64,000 nt of DNA. Source: Chitinophagaceae bacterium. Its GTDB lineage: Bacteria; Bacteroidota; Bacteroidia; Chitinophagales; Chitinophagaceae. The stretch spans positions 1,302,001 through 1,366,000 of the forward strand of contig JADKAZ010000001.1 of the NCBI GenBank assembly GCA_016719015.1, written 5' to 3'. A program made the translations under genes and the position numbers. The notes under the pieces are model-generated. The model made no database searches. It was not told the origin of the DNA and worked only from the letters and a program-made list of their open reading frames with translations. Numbering within the stretch: position 1 is the stretch's first letter; every line of letters begins with the position of its first letter. Of the stretch, positions 32,449 through 41,479 are shown piece by piece.

Positions 32449-33147
32449 CTACAGATCACCCAATTGTGGCCGGATGACAATATCCTCCACGCAGGCCTGT
32501 ACCGATAATTGTGTTGCAGCATAAATCATTTTAGCAATATCCTCAGCCTCCATAATACGTTTGGAAGAGTTATCATACTTACCCCATGAATCACTCATCA
32601 CTGCTCCGGGATGGATGGAAGTAACTTTTATTCCATGCGGTTTCATTTCTTGCCGTAGGTTTTTACTAAAGCCATACAATGCGAATTTGCTGATACTATA
32701 AGCCCCACCATTTGCATAAGCATCCAGCGAAGCGATGGAACACATATTGAAGACATGGCCTGACCGTTTTTCCATCATCCAGGGTAGTACAGCCCGGGTT
32801 ACATGATAGGCGCTGTGCAGGTTTACCGCCAGTTGACTTTCCAATGTTCCATCCGGCTCATTATGAACACTGCCCGGTTCAAAAAAACCTGCATTATTCA
32901 CCAACACATCGGGAACACCATATTCAAGGCACCAGGCACCAAAAGCTTTTGCTTCCTCCTTTCGGCTTAGATCAAAAGGTTTTGCTTTTATAATAGCGGA
33001 AGGATATTTGGTTACCAGTTCTTCCAGGGTTTTGTATAAAACCACTTCTCCTCTTGCACATAAAAAAAGATGATGGCCATTAGCAGCAAAAATTTCAGCG
33101 ATGGCTTTTCCAATTCCTTTGGATGCGCCGGTGATAATTACATTCAT
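32449..33147 (-). CDS. Short-chain dehydrogenase/reductase (SDR)
   Basis: The 232-residue SDR has TGASKGIG near the N-terminus, NNAGFF, and Tyr/Lys YSISKFAL. It resembles 3-oxoacyl-ACP reductase-like oxidoreductases of unknown substrate. A perfect TAGATTTG box on the minus strand (33173-33180) gives a leader of about 20 nt. It is divergent from the HAD phosphatase gene. Confidence 0.92.
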   Translation of the reverse strand: MNVIITGASKGIGKAIAEIFAANGHHLFLCARGEVVLYKTLEELVTKYPSAIIKAKPFDLSRKEEAKAFGAWCLEYGVPDVLVNNAGFFEPGSVHNEPDGTLESQLAVNLHSAYHVTRAVLPWMMEKRSGHVFNMCSIASLDAYANGGAYSISKFALYGFSKNLRQEMKPHGIKVTSIHPGAVMSDSWGKYDNSSKRIMEAEDIAKMIYAATQLSVQACVEDIVIRPQLGDL

Positions 33148-33172
33148 GGTATGATTATTTCCAGTTTCTTTG

Positions 33173-33180
33173 CAAATCTA
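33173..33180 (-). promoter_or_regulatory. TAnnTTTG -7 box of the SDR gene
   Basis: TAGATTTG on the minus strand lies 25 bp upstream of the SDR ATG at 33147. Confidence 0.5.
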
Positions 33181-33188
33181 CAACTGTA

Positions 33189-33899
33189 ATGAAGTACAAA
33201 CATCTATTTTTCGATCTGGACCATACCCTTTGGGATTTTGAAGCCAATAGTCGCCAAACGCTGGAGGAACTATACCTGTCTATGAGCCTTGATAGAAGAG
33301 GGGTAAGTGATTTTGATTTGTTTCACAGGAACTATCTCGTTCATAACGACAAACTCTGGGACCGCTACCGCAAGGGTTTTATAAAAGTGGATGAACTTCG
33401 CTGGAAAAGAATGTGGCTCAGCTTGCTGGACTTTAAAATAGCCGATGAACCGCTGGCCCGGGAAATGGGAGTGGTTTTTCTGGACCTGTTGCCCACCCGT
33501 AAAATCCTTTTCCCCCATACTATTGAAATATTGGATTACCTGGCAGAAAAGAATTACCAGCTGCATTTAATTACCAATGGGTTTGAAAAAACACAGCACA
33601 GTAAATTAAAAAATGCCGGCCTCACCAACTATTTTAAAGAAGTAATTACTTCCGAAGGCAGTAATAGCCTGAAGCCACATAAAGAAATTTTTGATTATGC
33701 GTTGAAAAAAGCGAATGCAAAACCCGATGAAAGTATTATGCTGGGCGATAGTATTGAAGTGGATATATTAGGAGGTCTTAATGCAGGTATTGACCAGGTA
33801 CATGTGAATCATCTTACAAAAGAACCTGTACCTGTTATAGAAAATAAACTACCTACTTACACTGTTTATTCGCTGAAAGAATTAGAAGGAATATTTTAA
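33189..33899 (+). CDS. YjjG-type HAD nucleotidase
   Basis: The 236-residue HAD phosphatase has nucleophile motif FFDLDHTLWDF (DxD), a cap domain of the YjjG/YfnB type, LITNGFEKTQHSKL (motif II Thr/Ser), a Lys in SLKPHKEIF and MLGDSIEVDI (motif IV). YjjG enzymes hydrolyse non-canonical pyrimidine nucleoside monophosphates and so keep the DNA precursor pool clean. It ends 6 bp from the convergent psd. Confidence 0.92.
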   Translation: MKYKHLFFDLDHTLWDFEANSRQTLEELYLSMSLDRRGVSDFDLFHRNYLVHNDKLWDRYRKGFIKVDELRWKRMWLSLLDFKIADEPLAREMGVVFLDLLPTRKILFPHTIEILDYLAEKNYQLHLITNGFEKTQHSKLKNAGLTNYFKEVITSEGSNSLKPHKEIFDYALKKANAKPDESIMLGDSIEVDILGGLNAGIDQVHVNHLTKEPVPVIENKLPTYTVYSLKELEGIF

Positions 33900-33905
33900 A
33901 ATACA

Positions 33906-34562
33906 TTACCAGGTAGCAATAACCGTTACACCACCAAGAGGCTTATCACCAATTTTTACATGGATCTTTGCGTCAAGTGGTAATAACAAATCAACCCTTG
34001 AACCAAATTTGATGAACCCCATCTCTTCAGCTTGTTTTACCTGTTGACCAGGTTGCAGGTAGTTCACAATTCGTTTTGCCACCGCACCCGCAATTTGTTT
34101 TACTAGTATTTCTTTGCCATCCTTTCGATACACCACCGAATGTCTTTCATTCTCTGTAGATGATTTGGGGTGCCAGGCCACTAAATATTTTCCTTTGTGA
34201 TATTGGCTATATGCTATTTCGCCAGAAACCGGGTTACGATTGACATGTACATTCAACGGACTCATAAAGATGGAAACCTGTATCCGGCGGTCAGTAAAAT
34301 ATTCATCGGCCTGCACTTCTTCAATAGTCACCACTTTTCCATCGGCAGGGGCAATGATAGCATCATCCTGTATAGTGTTTTCTCTTTTAGGCAAGCGAAA
34401 AAAGGAAATGATAAAAACCAAGAGGCCAAGTGTCCCTATAAAAATAATCCAGCTGATTATTGGAACAGAAGAGCTTATAAAATAAAATGAAAGAAGATTT
34501 ATTACACCAAATAAAATAGTGCTGATCGCAATTGTCTTGTAGCCTTCTTTGTGGATGGTCAT
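33906..34562 (-). CDS. psd: Phosphatidylserine decarboxylase family protein
   Basis: The enzyme converts phosphatidylserine to phosphatidylethanolamine. The 218-residue proenzyme has N-terminal hydrophobic segments (about 10-29 and 33-50) and the self-cleavage motif FGSRVD (Gly-Ser, yielding the pyruvoyl prosthetic group). This is the short Bacteroidota/archaeal class. TATATTTG 4 bp ahead of the ATG supports the start. cdsA, whose CDP-diacylglycerol product feeds phosphatidylserine synthesis, lies just upstream on the same strand. Confidence 0.93.
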   Translation of the reverse strand: MTIHKEGYKTIAISTILFGVINLLSFYFISSSVPIISWIIFIGTLGLLVFIISFFRLPKRENTIQDDAIIAPADGKVVTIEEVQADEYFTDRRIQVSIFMSPLNVHVNRNPVSGEIAYSQYHKGKYLVAWHPKSSTENERHSVVYRKDGKEILVKQIAGAVAKRIVNYLQPGQQVKQAEEMGFIKFGSRVDLLLPLDAKIHVKIGDKPLGGVTVIATW

Positions 34563-34566
34563 GGAG

Positions 34567-34574
34567 CAAATATA
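34567..34574 (-). promoter_or_regulatory. TAnnTTTG -7 box of psd
   Basis: On the minus strand TATATTTG, then CTCC, then ATG: a leaderless or near-leaderless psd transcript. Confidence 0.55.
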
Positions 34575-34596
34575 GTAAATGGTGAAGAGTCAGCCT

Positions 34597-34612
34597 TGCC
34601 TACCGGCAGGCA
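34597..34612. repeat. TGCCTACCGGCAGGCA near-palindrome
   Basis: This 16-base palindrome with one mismatched pair, flanked by more GCCTTGCC and GGCAGG words, lies between cdsA and psd. It is a widespread intergenic repeat type in this group. Confidence 0.6.
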
Positions 34613-34628
34613 GGTAGTGAATGGAAAA

Positions 34629-35507
34629 TCATTGCATGAAAAAGCAAACATAAAGCCAGACAAACGGAGTTGCCAGTAATAAAGAATCAAACCGGTCTAA
34701 AAAACCACCATGCCCGGGCATTAGTGAGCCGCTATCTTTTACTCCCGCCATTCTTTTTAATTTGGATTCAAGCAAATCGCCGAAAGTGCCGGCAATAGCA
34801 GCAATGGCAGCAATTATAACTAAATGATAAGTAAGCCAATCAAATTGAAATCCATAATAAGCAATAAGACCAACAACAAGTATACTCAGTATAATACCCC
34901 CAATCGTTCCCTCCCATGTTTTTTTGGGAGATATTTTTGAAAGTGGTGTCTTTCCAATAAATGAGCCGACTATATATGCCATCGTATCATTTATCCATAT
35001 AGCTACAATTATAGTAATGGCGATAAGGTTGTCGCTTATCACATACATTGTATCACGAACATGTACATCCATTGTTCCATTCAAACCGATCATCAATCCC
35101 CAGCACAACGAAATATAAACCAACCCCAGCGCCGCCATTGCAAAAGCTTTAAGCTGGATAACATTCCGTTGAAAAATGCCAATCACTAATAATGCAAACC
35201 CCGCAGCAGAAACTGGTAATGAAATATTTTCTTTTAGTCCGTAATTATTGATATGGTAAGCCGTGCCGCAAAACCAAAGCAGCATTCCATAGCCCATTAC
35301 CATCAATCCAAGCTTTGTATAAGGATGAAAACTGGTGTTATGAATCTTTTCTGTCAGTTTCAGATACTCCCACCAACACCCAAAATGAATAATAGAAAAC
35401 AAAACAAGAAAACTCCATTGGTTCCACAGCAGCCCTGCCAGCATCACGGCTGCAAAAATGATTGCTGTTAATGCCCTTGTTTTAAATACTGCTGAATTAA
35501 ACGCCAT
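34629..35507 (-). CDS. cdsA: Phosphatidate cytidylyltransferase
   Basis: The enzyme makes CDP-diacylglycerol from phosphatidic acid and CTP. The 292 residues include eight or so hydrophobic segments and the C-terminal signature GDLLESKLKRMAGVKDSG followed by PGHGGFLDRFDSLL. The start MAFNSAVFKTRAL (35507) is preferred; an upstream in-frame Met at 35522 would overlap the preceding gene more. It overlaps the CPBP gene by 11 bp, so translation may be coupled. Confidence 0.94.
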   Translation of the reverse strand: MAFNSAVFKTRALTAIIFAAVMLAGLLWNQWSFLVLFSIIHFGCWWEYLKLTEKIHNTSFHPYTKLGLMVMGYGMLLWFCGTAYHINNYGLKENISLPVSAAGFALLVIGIFQRNVIQLKAFAMAALGLVYISLCWGLMIGLNGTMDVHVRDTMYVISDNLIAITIIVAIWINDTMAYIVGSFIGKTPLSKISPKKTWEGTIGGIILSILVVGLIAYYGFQFDWLTYHLVIIAAIAAIAGTFGDLLESKLKRMAGVKDSGSLMPGHGGFLDRFDSLLLATPFVWLYVCFFMQ

Positions 35508-36465
35508 ATTTGTCAAAGTCAAATGGATGATCCTTTACATTTTTATCGTCTGCATACACTTCGTTGTATGTTACCGCTGATTTTTTTCTCATCCAGCCAA
35601 CCAACAAAACCACCAGAACTAAACTGATTGTTGCCACTAATGCCATACCGGATAGTTTGAGAGTTTTTTCCTCATTGAGTAATTCAGGATTGAAATAAGC
35701 GGCTACTATCAGCACAGCATCATATACAAAATGGGCAAGTATAGCCGTCCACAAACTGCCGCTGTACCAGTAAATGACACCCAATAAAATTCCTAACACA
35801 AACCGTGGAAGAAATCCATAGAACTGCAGGTGCATCGCAGAAAAAAGAAATGCTGCTACAATGATGCCTACCCAGGGATTTTTAAACATTTTAATAAGCA
35901 GCCGCTGTGCAATCCCCCGGAATAGTAATTCTTCTCCAACAGCCGCAAGCCCTGCAATACAAATAATATTTAGCAGAAGGTCTTTGATTGTATGTTTTGA
36001 TAATAATGCTTTGATGGTTTTTGCAGCATCTGCTTCCTGTTCTTTTAACCACTTTTCAAGACCAGCGGGAAACTGAACATGCCGGTTTAGTTCACCTAAA
36101 AAATTTACGGCGGGAATAGCCAGTAACATCACCCCAACCCCAACGAGAAAATAAGTGATATGCGATGGCCTTTTCAGTCCGAGGTATTTTTTACTGTCAG
36201 TACTGAACAACCAGGCACAAATAAAAGTGGGAATAAGAAATAATGAAATAAACTGAATGATCTGCATTCCCCGGATTACAGTAGCCAATTTACCATCGGT
36301 ATAGTCCCATTTTGAGCTATCGCTCATAGTTTCAAGACTCATTCCGGATATTTTTGACAACAACACCGTACCCAACAGCCCTATTATAAAAAAACTGGCT
36401 AATGCAATGCTGATAAGTAGTACAAATTGAGTTCCAGCAGATTTTGCTTTTAACAGCCCTTTCAT
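35497..36465 (-). CDS. CPBP-family intramembrane glutamic/metal protease
   Basis: The 322-residue membrane protein has CPBP (CAAX prenyl protease-like, ABI) motifs: EELLFRG (EExxxR), FLFSAMHLQ (FxxxH) and a third helix ending ILAHFVYDA (HxxxD). Such proteins cleave membrane substrates or maturing peptides; here no peptide partner is seen. Start 36465 (MKGLLKAKS) is favoured, since a Met upstream at 36516 would place the first residues over the promoter region. Confidence 0.88.
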   Translation of the reverse strand: MKGLLKAKSAGTQFVLLISIALASFFIIGLLGTVLLSKISGMSLETMSDSSKWDYTDGKLATVIRGMQIIQFISLFLIPTFICAWLFSTDSKKYLGLKRPSHITYFLVGVGVMLLAIPAVNFLGELNRHVQFPAGLEKWLKEQEADAAKTIKALLSKHTIKDLLLNIICIAGLAAVGEELLFRGIAQRLLIKMFKNPWVGIIVAAFLFSAMHLQFYGFLPRFVLGILLGVIYWYSGSLWTAILAHFVYDAVLIVAAYFNPELLNEEKTLKLSGMALVATISLVLVVLLVGWMRKKSAVTYNEVYADDKNVKDHPFDFDKYGV

Positions 36466-36488
36466 TAGAAAACTAAGATTTAAGAATG

Positions 36489-36496
36489 TAAATTTG
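36489..36496 (+). promoter_or_regulatory. TAnnTTTG -7 box of dusB
   Basis: TAAATTTG gives a predicted start near 36502 and a leader of about 37 nt before the dusB ATG at 36539. Confidence 0.45.
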
Positions 36497-36538
36497 CCGT
36501 TTGTACTCCTTCGCAAACGCTTCGTAGTACACTGTTAA

Positions 36539-37579
36539 ATGGTAAAGATAGGCAACATACAACTTCCTGACTTCCCGCTGCTTCTGGCACCGATGGAAGA
36601 TGTTAGCGATCCTCCTTTCCGGGCTGTGTGCAAGGATAATGGAGCGGATCTCATGTACACAGAATTTATTTCCAGCGAAGGTTTGATACGGGACGCTATA
36701 AAAAGCAGGAAAAAGCTAGACATCTTCGATTATGAACGTCCTGTCGGCATTCAGATATTTGGTGGTGATGAAGACAGCCTGGCCATGGCGGCAAAAATTG
36801 TAGAAGTTACCAATCCTGATTTACTGGATATCAATTTTGGCTGCCCGGTAAAAAAAGTAGCCCTGAAAGGTGCCGGTGCAGGAGTATTAAAGGATGTTGA
36901 TTTGATGGTACGGCTCACATCGGCTGTTGTAAAATCAACTTCATTACCGGTTACTGTTAAAACCAGATTGGGCTGGGATGATAAAGCAAAAAATATTGAA
37001 GAAGTGGCTGAACGGTTGCAGGATGTGGGTATTAAAGCATTAGCTATTCACGGACGTACCCGGGCACAGATGTATAAAGGCGAAGCAGACTGGACATTAA
37101 TTGGCGAAGTGAAAAATAATCCACGTATAAACATTCCGATTTTTGGTAATGGAGATATTGATTCTCCGGAGAAAGCAGTTGAATATAAAAACCGTTATGG
37201 TGTAGATGGCATTATGATTGGCCGTGCCGCTATCGGTTATCCCTGGATATTTAACGAGATAAAACATTTTGTAAAGACGGGTGAGCATTTACCTCCCCCT
37301 ACTATTGAAGACCGCTTATTTGTTTGCCGTAAACATCTCCGCAAATCCATCGAATGGAAGAACCCGGTGGTAGGCATCAATGAAATGCGCCGGCACTATG
37401 CTAACTACCTGAAAGGGTTACCTAACATAAAAGAGTTCCGCAATAAATTAGTAACACTTACAAGTGAAGAAGAACTCAATGTTGTGTTTGATGAAATAGC
37501 CAGAACCTATGGCGGGTATGAGTTTGAGAAAACTCCTATTGAATTAGTGAACTATCATGAAAAATGCCCGGTGAATTAA
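36539..37579 (+). CDS. dusB: tRNA-dihydrouridine synthase B
   Basis: This FMN enzyme reduces specific uridines in tRNA to dihydrouridine. The 346 residues form a TIM barrel (LLLAPMEDVSDPPFR near the N-terminus) with catalytic C102 in NFGCPVKKV, IHGRTRAQMYKG and FGNGDI, and a C-terminal helical tRNA-binding domain (from about 240). The gene is convergent with a small membrane protein and overlaps its 3' end by 4 bp. Confidence 0.96.
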   Translation: MVKIGNIQLPDFPLLLAPMEDVSDPPFRAVCKDNGADLMYTEFISSEGLIRDAIKSRKKLDIFDYERPVGIQIFGGDEDSLAMAAKIVEVTNPDLLDINFGCPVKKVALKGAGAGVLKDVDLMVRLTSAVVKSTSLPVTVKTRLGWDDKAKNIEEVAERLQDVGIKALAIHGRTRAQMYKGEADWTLIGEVKNNPRINIPIFGNGDIDSPEKAVEYKNRYGVDGIMIGRAAIGYPWIFNEIKHFVKTGEHLPPPTIEDRLFVCRKHLRKSIEWKNPVVGINEMRRHYANYLKGLPNIKEFRNKLVTLTSEEELNVVFDEIARTYGGYEFEKTPIELVNYHEKCPVN

Positions 37580-37818
37580 TCCTGACGCTTTAAAGTTTTC
37601 ATAAGTCCTGCAACAGATACAATTAACCATGTGCCTTCCAGTACAACAAAGGGCCAGTAATCAATAAGCCATGAAGCATAGCAGGCGAGGCCAGCCCCAA
37701 CTATATTCAAAAGGAAAAATAGTTTGCTCTTCCCATTAATCCATCCGAATGTATTACAGAAATATGCAAGAAGTATTAATCCCACACCGGCCGTTCCTAT
37801 AAGATCAGTATAGCTCAT
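37576..37818 (-). CDS. Small membrane protein, CBU_0592 type
   Basis: The 80-residue protein has three hydrophobic segments (about 8-25, 31-49 and 54-73) and the pattern GLILLAYFCNTFGWINGKSK ... LNIVGAG found in the CBU_0592-type inner-membrane family of unknown function. It overlaps dusB by 4 bp at the 3' end (convergent) and lies 37 bp downstream of the membrane-anchored GPx on the minus strand, so it may be in that operon. Confidence 0.72.
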   Translation of the reverse strand: MSYTDLIGTAGVGLILLAYFCNTFGWINGKSKLFFLLNIVGAGLACYASWLIDYWPFVVLEGTWLIVSVAGLMKTLKRQD

Positions 37819-37855
37819 ACATTCCTCCTTTCTAAAAAGAATTCATTTTGTTTCT

Positions 37856-38551
37856 TTACTCGCTGATTGCTTTCGTTACATCTTTGCTCAATGGTGAAAC
37901 AGAAGGACCAAAATAATTTGTCAATACTCCTCCTTCATTAACGATATACTTTGTAAAATTCCACGAAGGGGATTGATCGTTCCATCCATTCTTTGTTGAA
38001 TCGGTCAGCCATTGGTAAACGGGATTTTGCTGTGATGATTTTATCACAATGCTTTTTTTCATCAATGGAAATGAAACGCCGTAATTTACTTTACAAAATT
38101 TGGCAATCTCTTCATCGGTTCCCTTTTCCTGTTCTTTAAAATCATTGGCAGGAAAACCGATAATCACCAATTTTTCACTGTATTGTTCTGATAACTTCTG
38201 CAAATCATTCAATTGATTAGTGTAACCACAATCACTGGCAGTGTTTACCAGCATTATCTTTTTGCCTTTCAGATTGGCAAAATCAAGTGTATCACCGTTA
38301 TTTAAAATAGCTTTTAGCGAATAAAAAGATATAGGCGGTTGCTTAGTTCCGCTAAGCTCCTTTGAATTCTTACCTGCCAGTTTTGTAACCCACATTAAAA
38401 CCGGATAGGCAGCTTTCAGCACTTTTTGTCGGTAGGTCATATTCTTTGAATTACGGTTTGCAATTTCCACATACAGTGCAAACACAATGATGAATACAAG
38501 AAGAACAATTAATGCTCTTTTAAGTTTACGGTATTTGGATTTTGCAGTCAT
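37856..38551 (-). CDS. Membrane-anchored glutathione-peroxidase-family protein
   Basis: The 231-residue protein has an N-terminal transmembrane helix (about 13-29), a linker and a GPx domain with NTASDCGYT (peroxidatic Cys), FPANDF, and SWNFTKY (Trp/Asn of the tetrad). FCKVNYGVSFP supplies the second Cys of the two-Cys mechanism. Start 38551 overlaps the ALDH stop by one base (TGATG), preferred over an upstream in-frame Met at 38566. Coupling to an aldehyde dehydrogenase suggests protection against lipid peroxides and the aldehydes they yield. Confidence 0.92.
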   Translation of the reverse strand: MTAKSKYRKLKRALIVLLVFIIVFALYVEIANRNSKNMTYRQKVLKAAYPVLMWVTKLAGKNSKELSGTKQPPISFYSLKAILNNGDTLDFANLKGKKIMLVNTASDCGYTNQLNDLQKLSEQYSEKLVIIGFPANDFKEQEKGTDEEIAKFCKVNYGVSFPLMKKSIVIKSSQQNPVYQWLTDSTKNGWNDQSPSWNFTKYIVNEGGVLTNYFGPSVSPLSKDVTKAISE

Positions 38552-39924
38552 CAGCGGATTACCCATTTGAATAATTTCAACTTCCCCTTAAATGGCGGGT
38601 ACTTGATACTGGGATCAAACCAGGTAGGTGTTTTCATTACGGCTTTTTTATGGCTGAAGGTGTCAAAGGAATACTTGCCATGATAACATCCCGTTCCGCT
38701 AAAACCACGTCCACCAAACGGTAAATTATGATTAGTAAGATGCCAGCTCGAATTATTAACACAGCTACCTCCGGATGGTACTGCATCCAGCCATTCCTTT
38801 TCCTTTGTACTATTGGATGTATAAATGTAAAACGACAAAGGATTAGGGTGCCTGTCAATGATTGCTTTTGCTTCATCCATTGTATCAAATGTAATGATGG
38901 GTAATACCGGTCCGAATATCTCGTCATTCATTACTGCTGAGTCAAGCGGTACATCAGTAAGGATGGTAGGTTCGATAAAAAGCTTCTCCTTATCCGTTCT
39001 GCCCCCAAAAATCTTTGTACCCGTTGATAAATAACCTGCAATCCGGTTGAATTGTTTTTCATTGATGATTTTGCCGTAGTTATAACTGTCTTCTGGCTTG
39101 TCACCAAAGAATTTTGGTAAAACTTCTTTAAAGGCATTGAGCAGTTTGTCTTTAACTGAATGATGTACCAGCAAATAGTCCGGCGCCACACACATCTGGC
39201 CGGCATTGGAGAATTTTGTCATGGCAATACGGCGGGCAGCCACTTTGATATTTGCATCGCTTTCCACTACACAGGGGCTTTTGCCACCCAATTCCAGGGT
39301 AACAGGCACTAACCTTTCAGCGGCCATCTTATAAATAATCTTCCCGACTACAGTACTGCCTGTATAAAAAACATGATCGAATGTAAAATTATTCATCATG
39401 CCGGGAATAACGGCCGCCCCATCACCCTGCACATACAAAATATATTCTTTTGGAAATGTCTCTTCAATGATCTTCTTCATTACTGCATCAGTGGCTGGGG
39501 CAAATTCACTTGGCTTCAGCACCACACAATTACCAGCTGCAATCGCCCCGATTAATGGATTGATCAATAACTGAAAAGGGTAATTCCACGGCCCGATTAT
39601 CAGTACCACTCCAAGTGGTTCTTTCATCACCCTGCTTCCGGATGGAAGGTTCAGCAGATTGGTGCTTACACTTTCAGCTCCCATCCAGTGCCGGAGATTT
39701 TTTATTGCCGCATTCAATTCAGAAATCACCATCCCTGTTTCTGTAACCCAGGTTTCTTCCCTGCTTTTTTTCAGGTCTGTATATAATGCAGTATACAGAC
39801 TCTCTTCATGGTTCAGGATAGAGGTTTTTAATTTTTTTAATTGTTCCTTCCTAAACACATAGGTTTTAGTGGCCCCGCTGTTGAAATACTGCCTCATTTT
39901 TTCGAGGGCTGATATGTCTGCCAT
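38551..39924 (-). CDS. Aldehyde dehydrogenase, class 3-like
   Basis: The 457-residue enzyme oxidises aldehydes to acids with NAD(P). Catalytic Glu lies in VTLELGGKSP and catalytic Cys in FSNAGQMCVAPDYLL. The sequence is of the class 3 type (fatty-aldehyde and aromatic-aldehyde dehydrogenases): short N-terminus and no N-terminal extension. It is translationally coupled to a GPx gene. Confidence 0.95.
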   Translation of the reverse strand: MADISALEKMRQYFNSGATKTYVFRKEQLKKLKTSILNHEESLYTALYTDLKKSREETWVTETGMVISELNAAIKNLRHWMGAESVSTNLLNLPSGSRVMKEPLGVVLIIGPWNYPFQLLINPLIGAIAAGNCVVLKPSEFAPATDAVMKKIIEETFPKEYILYVQGDGAAVIPGMMNNFTFDHVFYTGSTVVGKIIYKMAAERLVPVTLELGGKSPCVVESDANIKVAARRIAMTKFSNAGQMCVAPDYLLVHHSVKDKLLNAFKEVLPKFFGDKPEDSYNYGKIINEKQFNRIAGYLSTGTKIFGGRTDKEKLFIEPTILTDVPLDSAVMNDEIFGPVLPIITFDTMDEAKAIIDRHPNPLSFYIYTSNSTKEKEWLDAVPSGGSCVNNSSWHLTNHNLPFGGRGFSGTGCYHGKYSFDTFSHKKAVMKTPTWFDPSIKYPPFKGKLKLFKWVIR

Positions 39925-39966
39925 TAATTCTAATTTTATACCAAGTTAGTTAAAACTCTCCGCCCA

Positions 39967-40404
39967 ATGACCGACGAATACTTCATGATGCAGGCATTAA
40001 AAGAAGCCAAAATAGCATTCGAAGATGATGAAGTACCCGTTGGTGCTGTAGTGGTTATCAATGAAAAAATAATAGCCCGGGGTCATAACATGACAGAAAG
40101 GTTAAACGACCCTACTGCCCATGCTGAAATGATTGCACTTACTTCAGCATTCAATTCACTCGGCAGTAAATATCTGCCGGAGGCAACATTGTATGTAACT
40201 ATAGAGCCTTGTAGCATGTGTGCCGGTGCCATTTACTGGAGTAAGATTGGAAAAATTGTGTACGGTGCGGATGATGAAAAGAATGGATACAAGAAAACTG
40301 CCGGCTCCAATTGGCCCTTTCATCCCAAGACGGAATTAATAAGGGGAGTAATGAAAGACGAATGTGCCAAACTGATGAAGGATTTTTTTAAAGGGAAAAG
40401 ATAG
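39967..40404 (+). CDS. tadA: tRNA adenosine deaminase / nucleoside deaminase
   Basis: The 145-residue deaminase converts A34 to inosine in tRNA-Arg. Its zinc ligands are H52 and E54 in AHAE and C82, C85 in EPCSMC. The LNDPTAHAE and TERLNDPT segments match Bacteroidota TadA. Guanine or cytosine deaminase activity cannot be excluded. It ends 2 bp before the start of a small ORF, likely co-transcribed. Confidence 0.9.
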   Translation: MTDEYFMMQALKEAKIAFEDDEVPVGAVVVINEKIIARGHNMTERLNDPTAHAEMIALTSAFNSLGSKYLPEATLYVTIEPCSMCAGAIYWSKIGKIVYGADDEKNGYKKTAGSNWPFHPKTELIRGVMKDECAKLMKDFFKGKR

Positions 40405-40406
40405 TT

Positions 40407-40712
40407 ATGGCTAAAAACATCAACTTAAAAAAAACAACCACCACTCATCCCCGCACAGGTAGTCAACTAAAGGTGGCCGATGAAATTTATGTTCCTTTTA
40501 AAGCTGCCATCCTGCAAAGCCTGAAAGGAAGTAAAGGCAAGACATTTAGTGAACTGACTGATGATGTGGCTAAAATCATTCGTCAAAAAATACCTGATTT
40601 TAAGAAATCGATCCCCTGGTATACTATTTCAATCCGGTTGGACCTTGAAACAAGAGGCATTGTAGAAACTTTTACCGTGAAAGGGAATAAAATGAATCGA
40701 TTGAAAAAGTAG
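40407..40712 (+). CDS. Small winged-helix-like protein (DUF6958 type)
   Basis: The 101-residue basic protein contains FKAAILQSLKGSKGKTFSELTDDVAKIIRQK then WYTISIRLDLETRGIVE, a layout of helices and a wing that fits a winged helix such as DUF6958. This family assignment is from pattern only. It starts 2 bp after tadA. Function is unknown; DNA or RNA binding is plausible. Confidence 0.6.
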   Translation: MAKNINLKKTTTTHPRTGSQLKVADEIYVPFKAAILQSLKGSKGKTFSELTDDVAKIIRQKIPDFKKSIPWYTISIRLDLETRGIVETFTVKGNKMNRLKK

Positions 40713-40769
40713 GTTGCAGGCTAAGAAAGTATTCATCTATGATTCGGGCATTTTTAAACAACGTATCCT

Positions 40770-40777
40770 TACTTTTG
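40770..40777 (+). promoter_or_regulatory. TAnnTTTG -7 box of the SOD gene
   Basis: TACTTTTG is a perfect match, with TTCG at 40744-40747 as a weak -33 element. Predicted leader is about 26 nt. Confidence 0.5.
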
Positions 40778-40808
40778 TTATCCTTACAAACAAATAAACT
40801 TAAATACT

Positions 40809-41411
40809 ATGGCATTTACATTATCACCCCTCCCGTATGCACATGATGCGCTGGAGCCGCATATTGATACACTAACCATGCAGATACATCATGGCAAACA
40901 CCACCAGGCATATGTCGATAATCTGAATAAAGCTGTTGCCGGTACTCCAAATGAAAATAAATCGTTAGAAGAATTGGTGGCTGCAGCCGGCACTATTTCA
41001 CCAGCTGTTCGAAATAATGGTGGCGGCCATTGGAATCATACATTCTTCTGGGAAAGTCTGGCACCCAATACAGGAGGCGCCCCATCAGGAAAACTTGCTG
41101 ACGCAATCAACCAGACTTTTGGCTCTTTTGATGAGTTCAAAACAAAATTTGCTGCCGCCGGTGTAGGTCGCTTTGGAAGCGGCTGGGCATGGTTGCTTAT
41201 TCATGAGGGTAAACTCACTATTTCGTCTACTCCCAACCAGGACAATCCACTAATGGATGTTGCCGAAATAAAAGGAACCCCTATCCTTGGGGTAGATGTA
41301 TGGGAACATGCTTACTACCTGAAATACCAGAATAAACGTCCGGATTATCTAACTGCTATCTGGAATGTAATTAATTGGAATAAAGTAGCAGAGAGATTCG
41401 AAGCTGCATAA
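40809..41411 (+). CDS. Superoxide dismutase, Mn/cambialistic type
   Basis: This enzyme dismutates superoxide. The 200 residues have metal ligands H27 (QIHHGKHH), H77 (WNHTFFW), D163 and H167 (DVWEHAY). The second-sphere residues lean to the manganese type: a Gly at GGGHWNH and Gln144 in NQDNPLM, instead of Fe-type AAQ at the first position. Some Bacteroidota enzymes of this class are cambialistic. It is followed by a strong 15-bp terminator. Confidence 0.93.
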   Translation: MAFTLSPLPYAHDALEPHIDTLTMQIHHGKHHQAYVDNLNKAVAGTPNENKSLEELVAAAGTISPAVRNNGGGHWNHTFFWESLAPNTGGAPSGKLADAINQTFGSFDEFKTKFAAAGVGRFGSGWAWLLIHEGKLTISSTPNQDNPLMDVAEIKGTPILGVDVWEHAYYLKYQNKRPDYLTAIWNVINWNKVAERFEAA

Positions 41412-41430
41412 TATAAAGTAGCTGAAATCA

Positions 41431-41464
41431 GAAAGCCTTCTACTAGTGAGTAGAAGGCTTTCTA
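41431..41464 (+). terminator. Strong bidirectional terminator after SOD
   Basis: AGAAAGCCTTCTACT and its exact complement AGTAGAAGGCTTTCT form a 15-bp stem with loop AGTG. It serves the convergent genes on both sides. Confidence 0.9.
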
Positions 41465-41479
41465 ACTATATAAAGTAAC

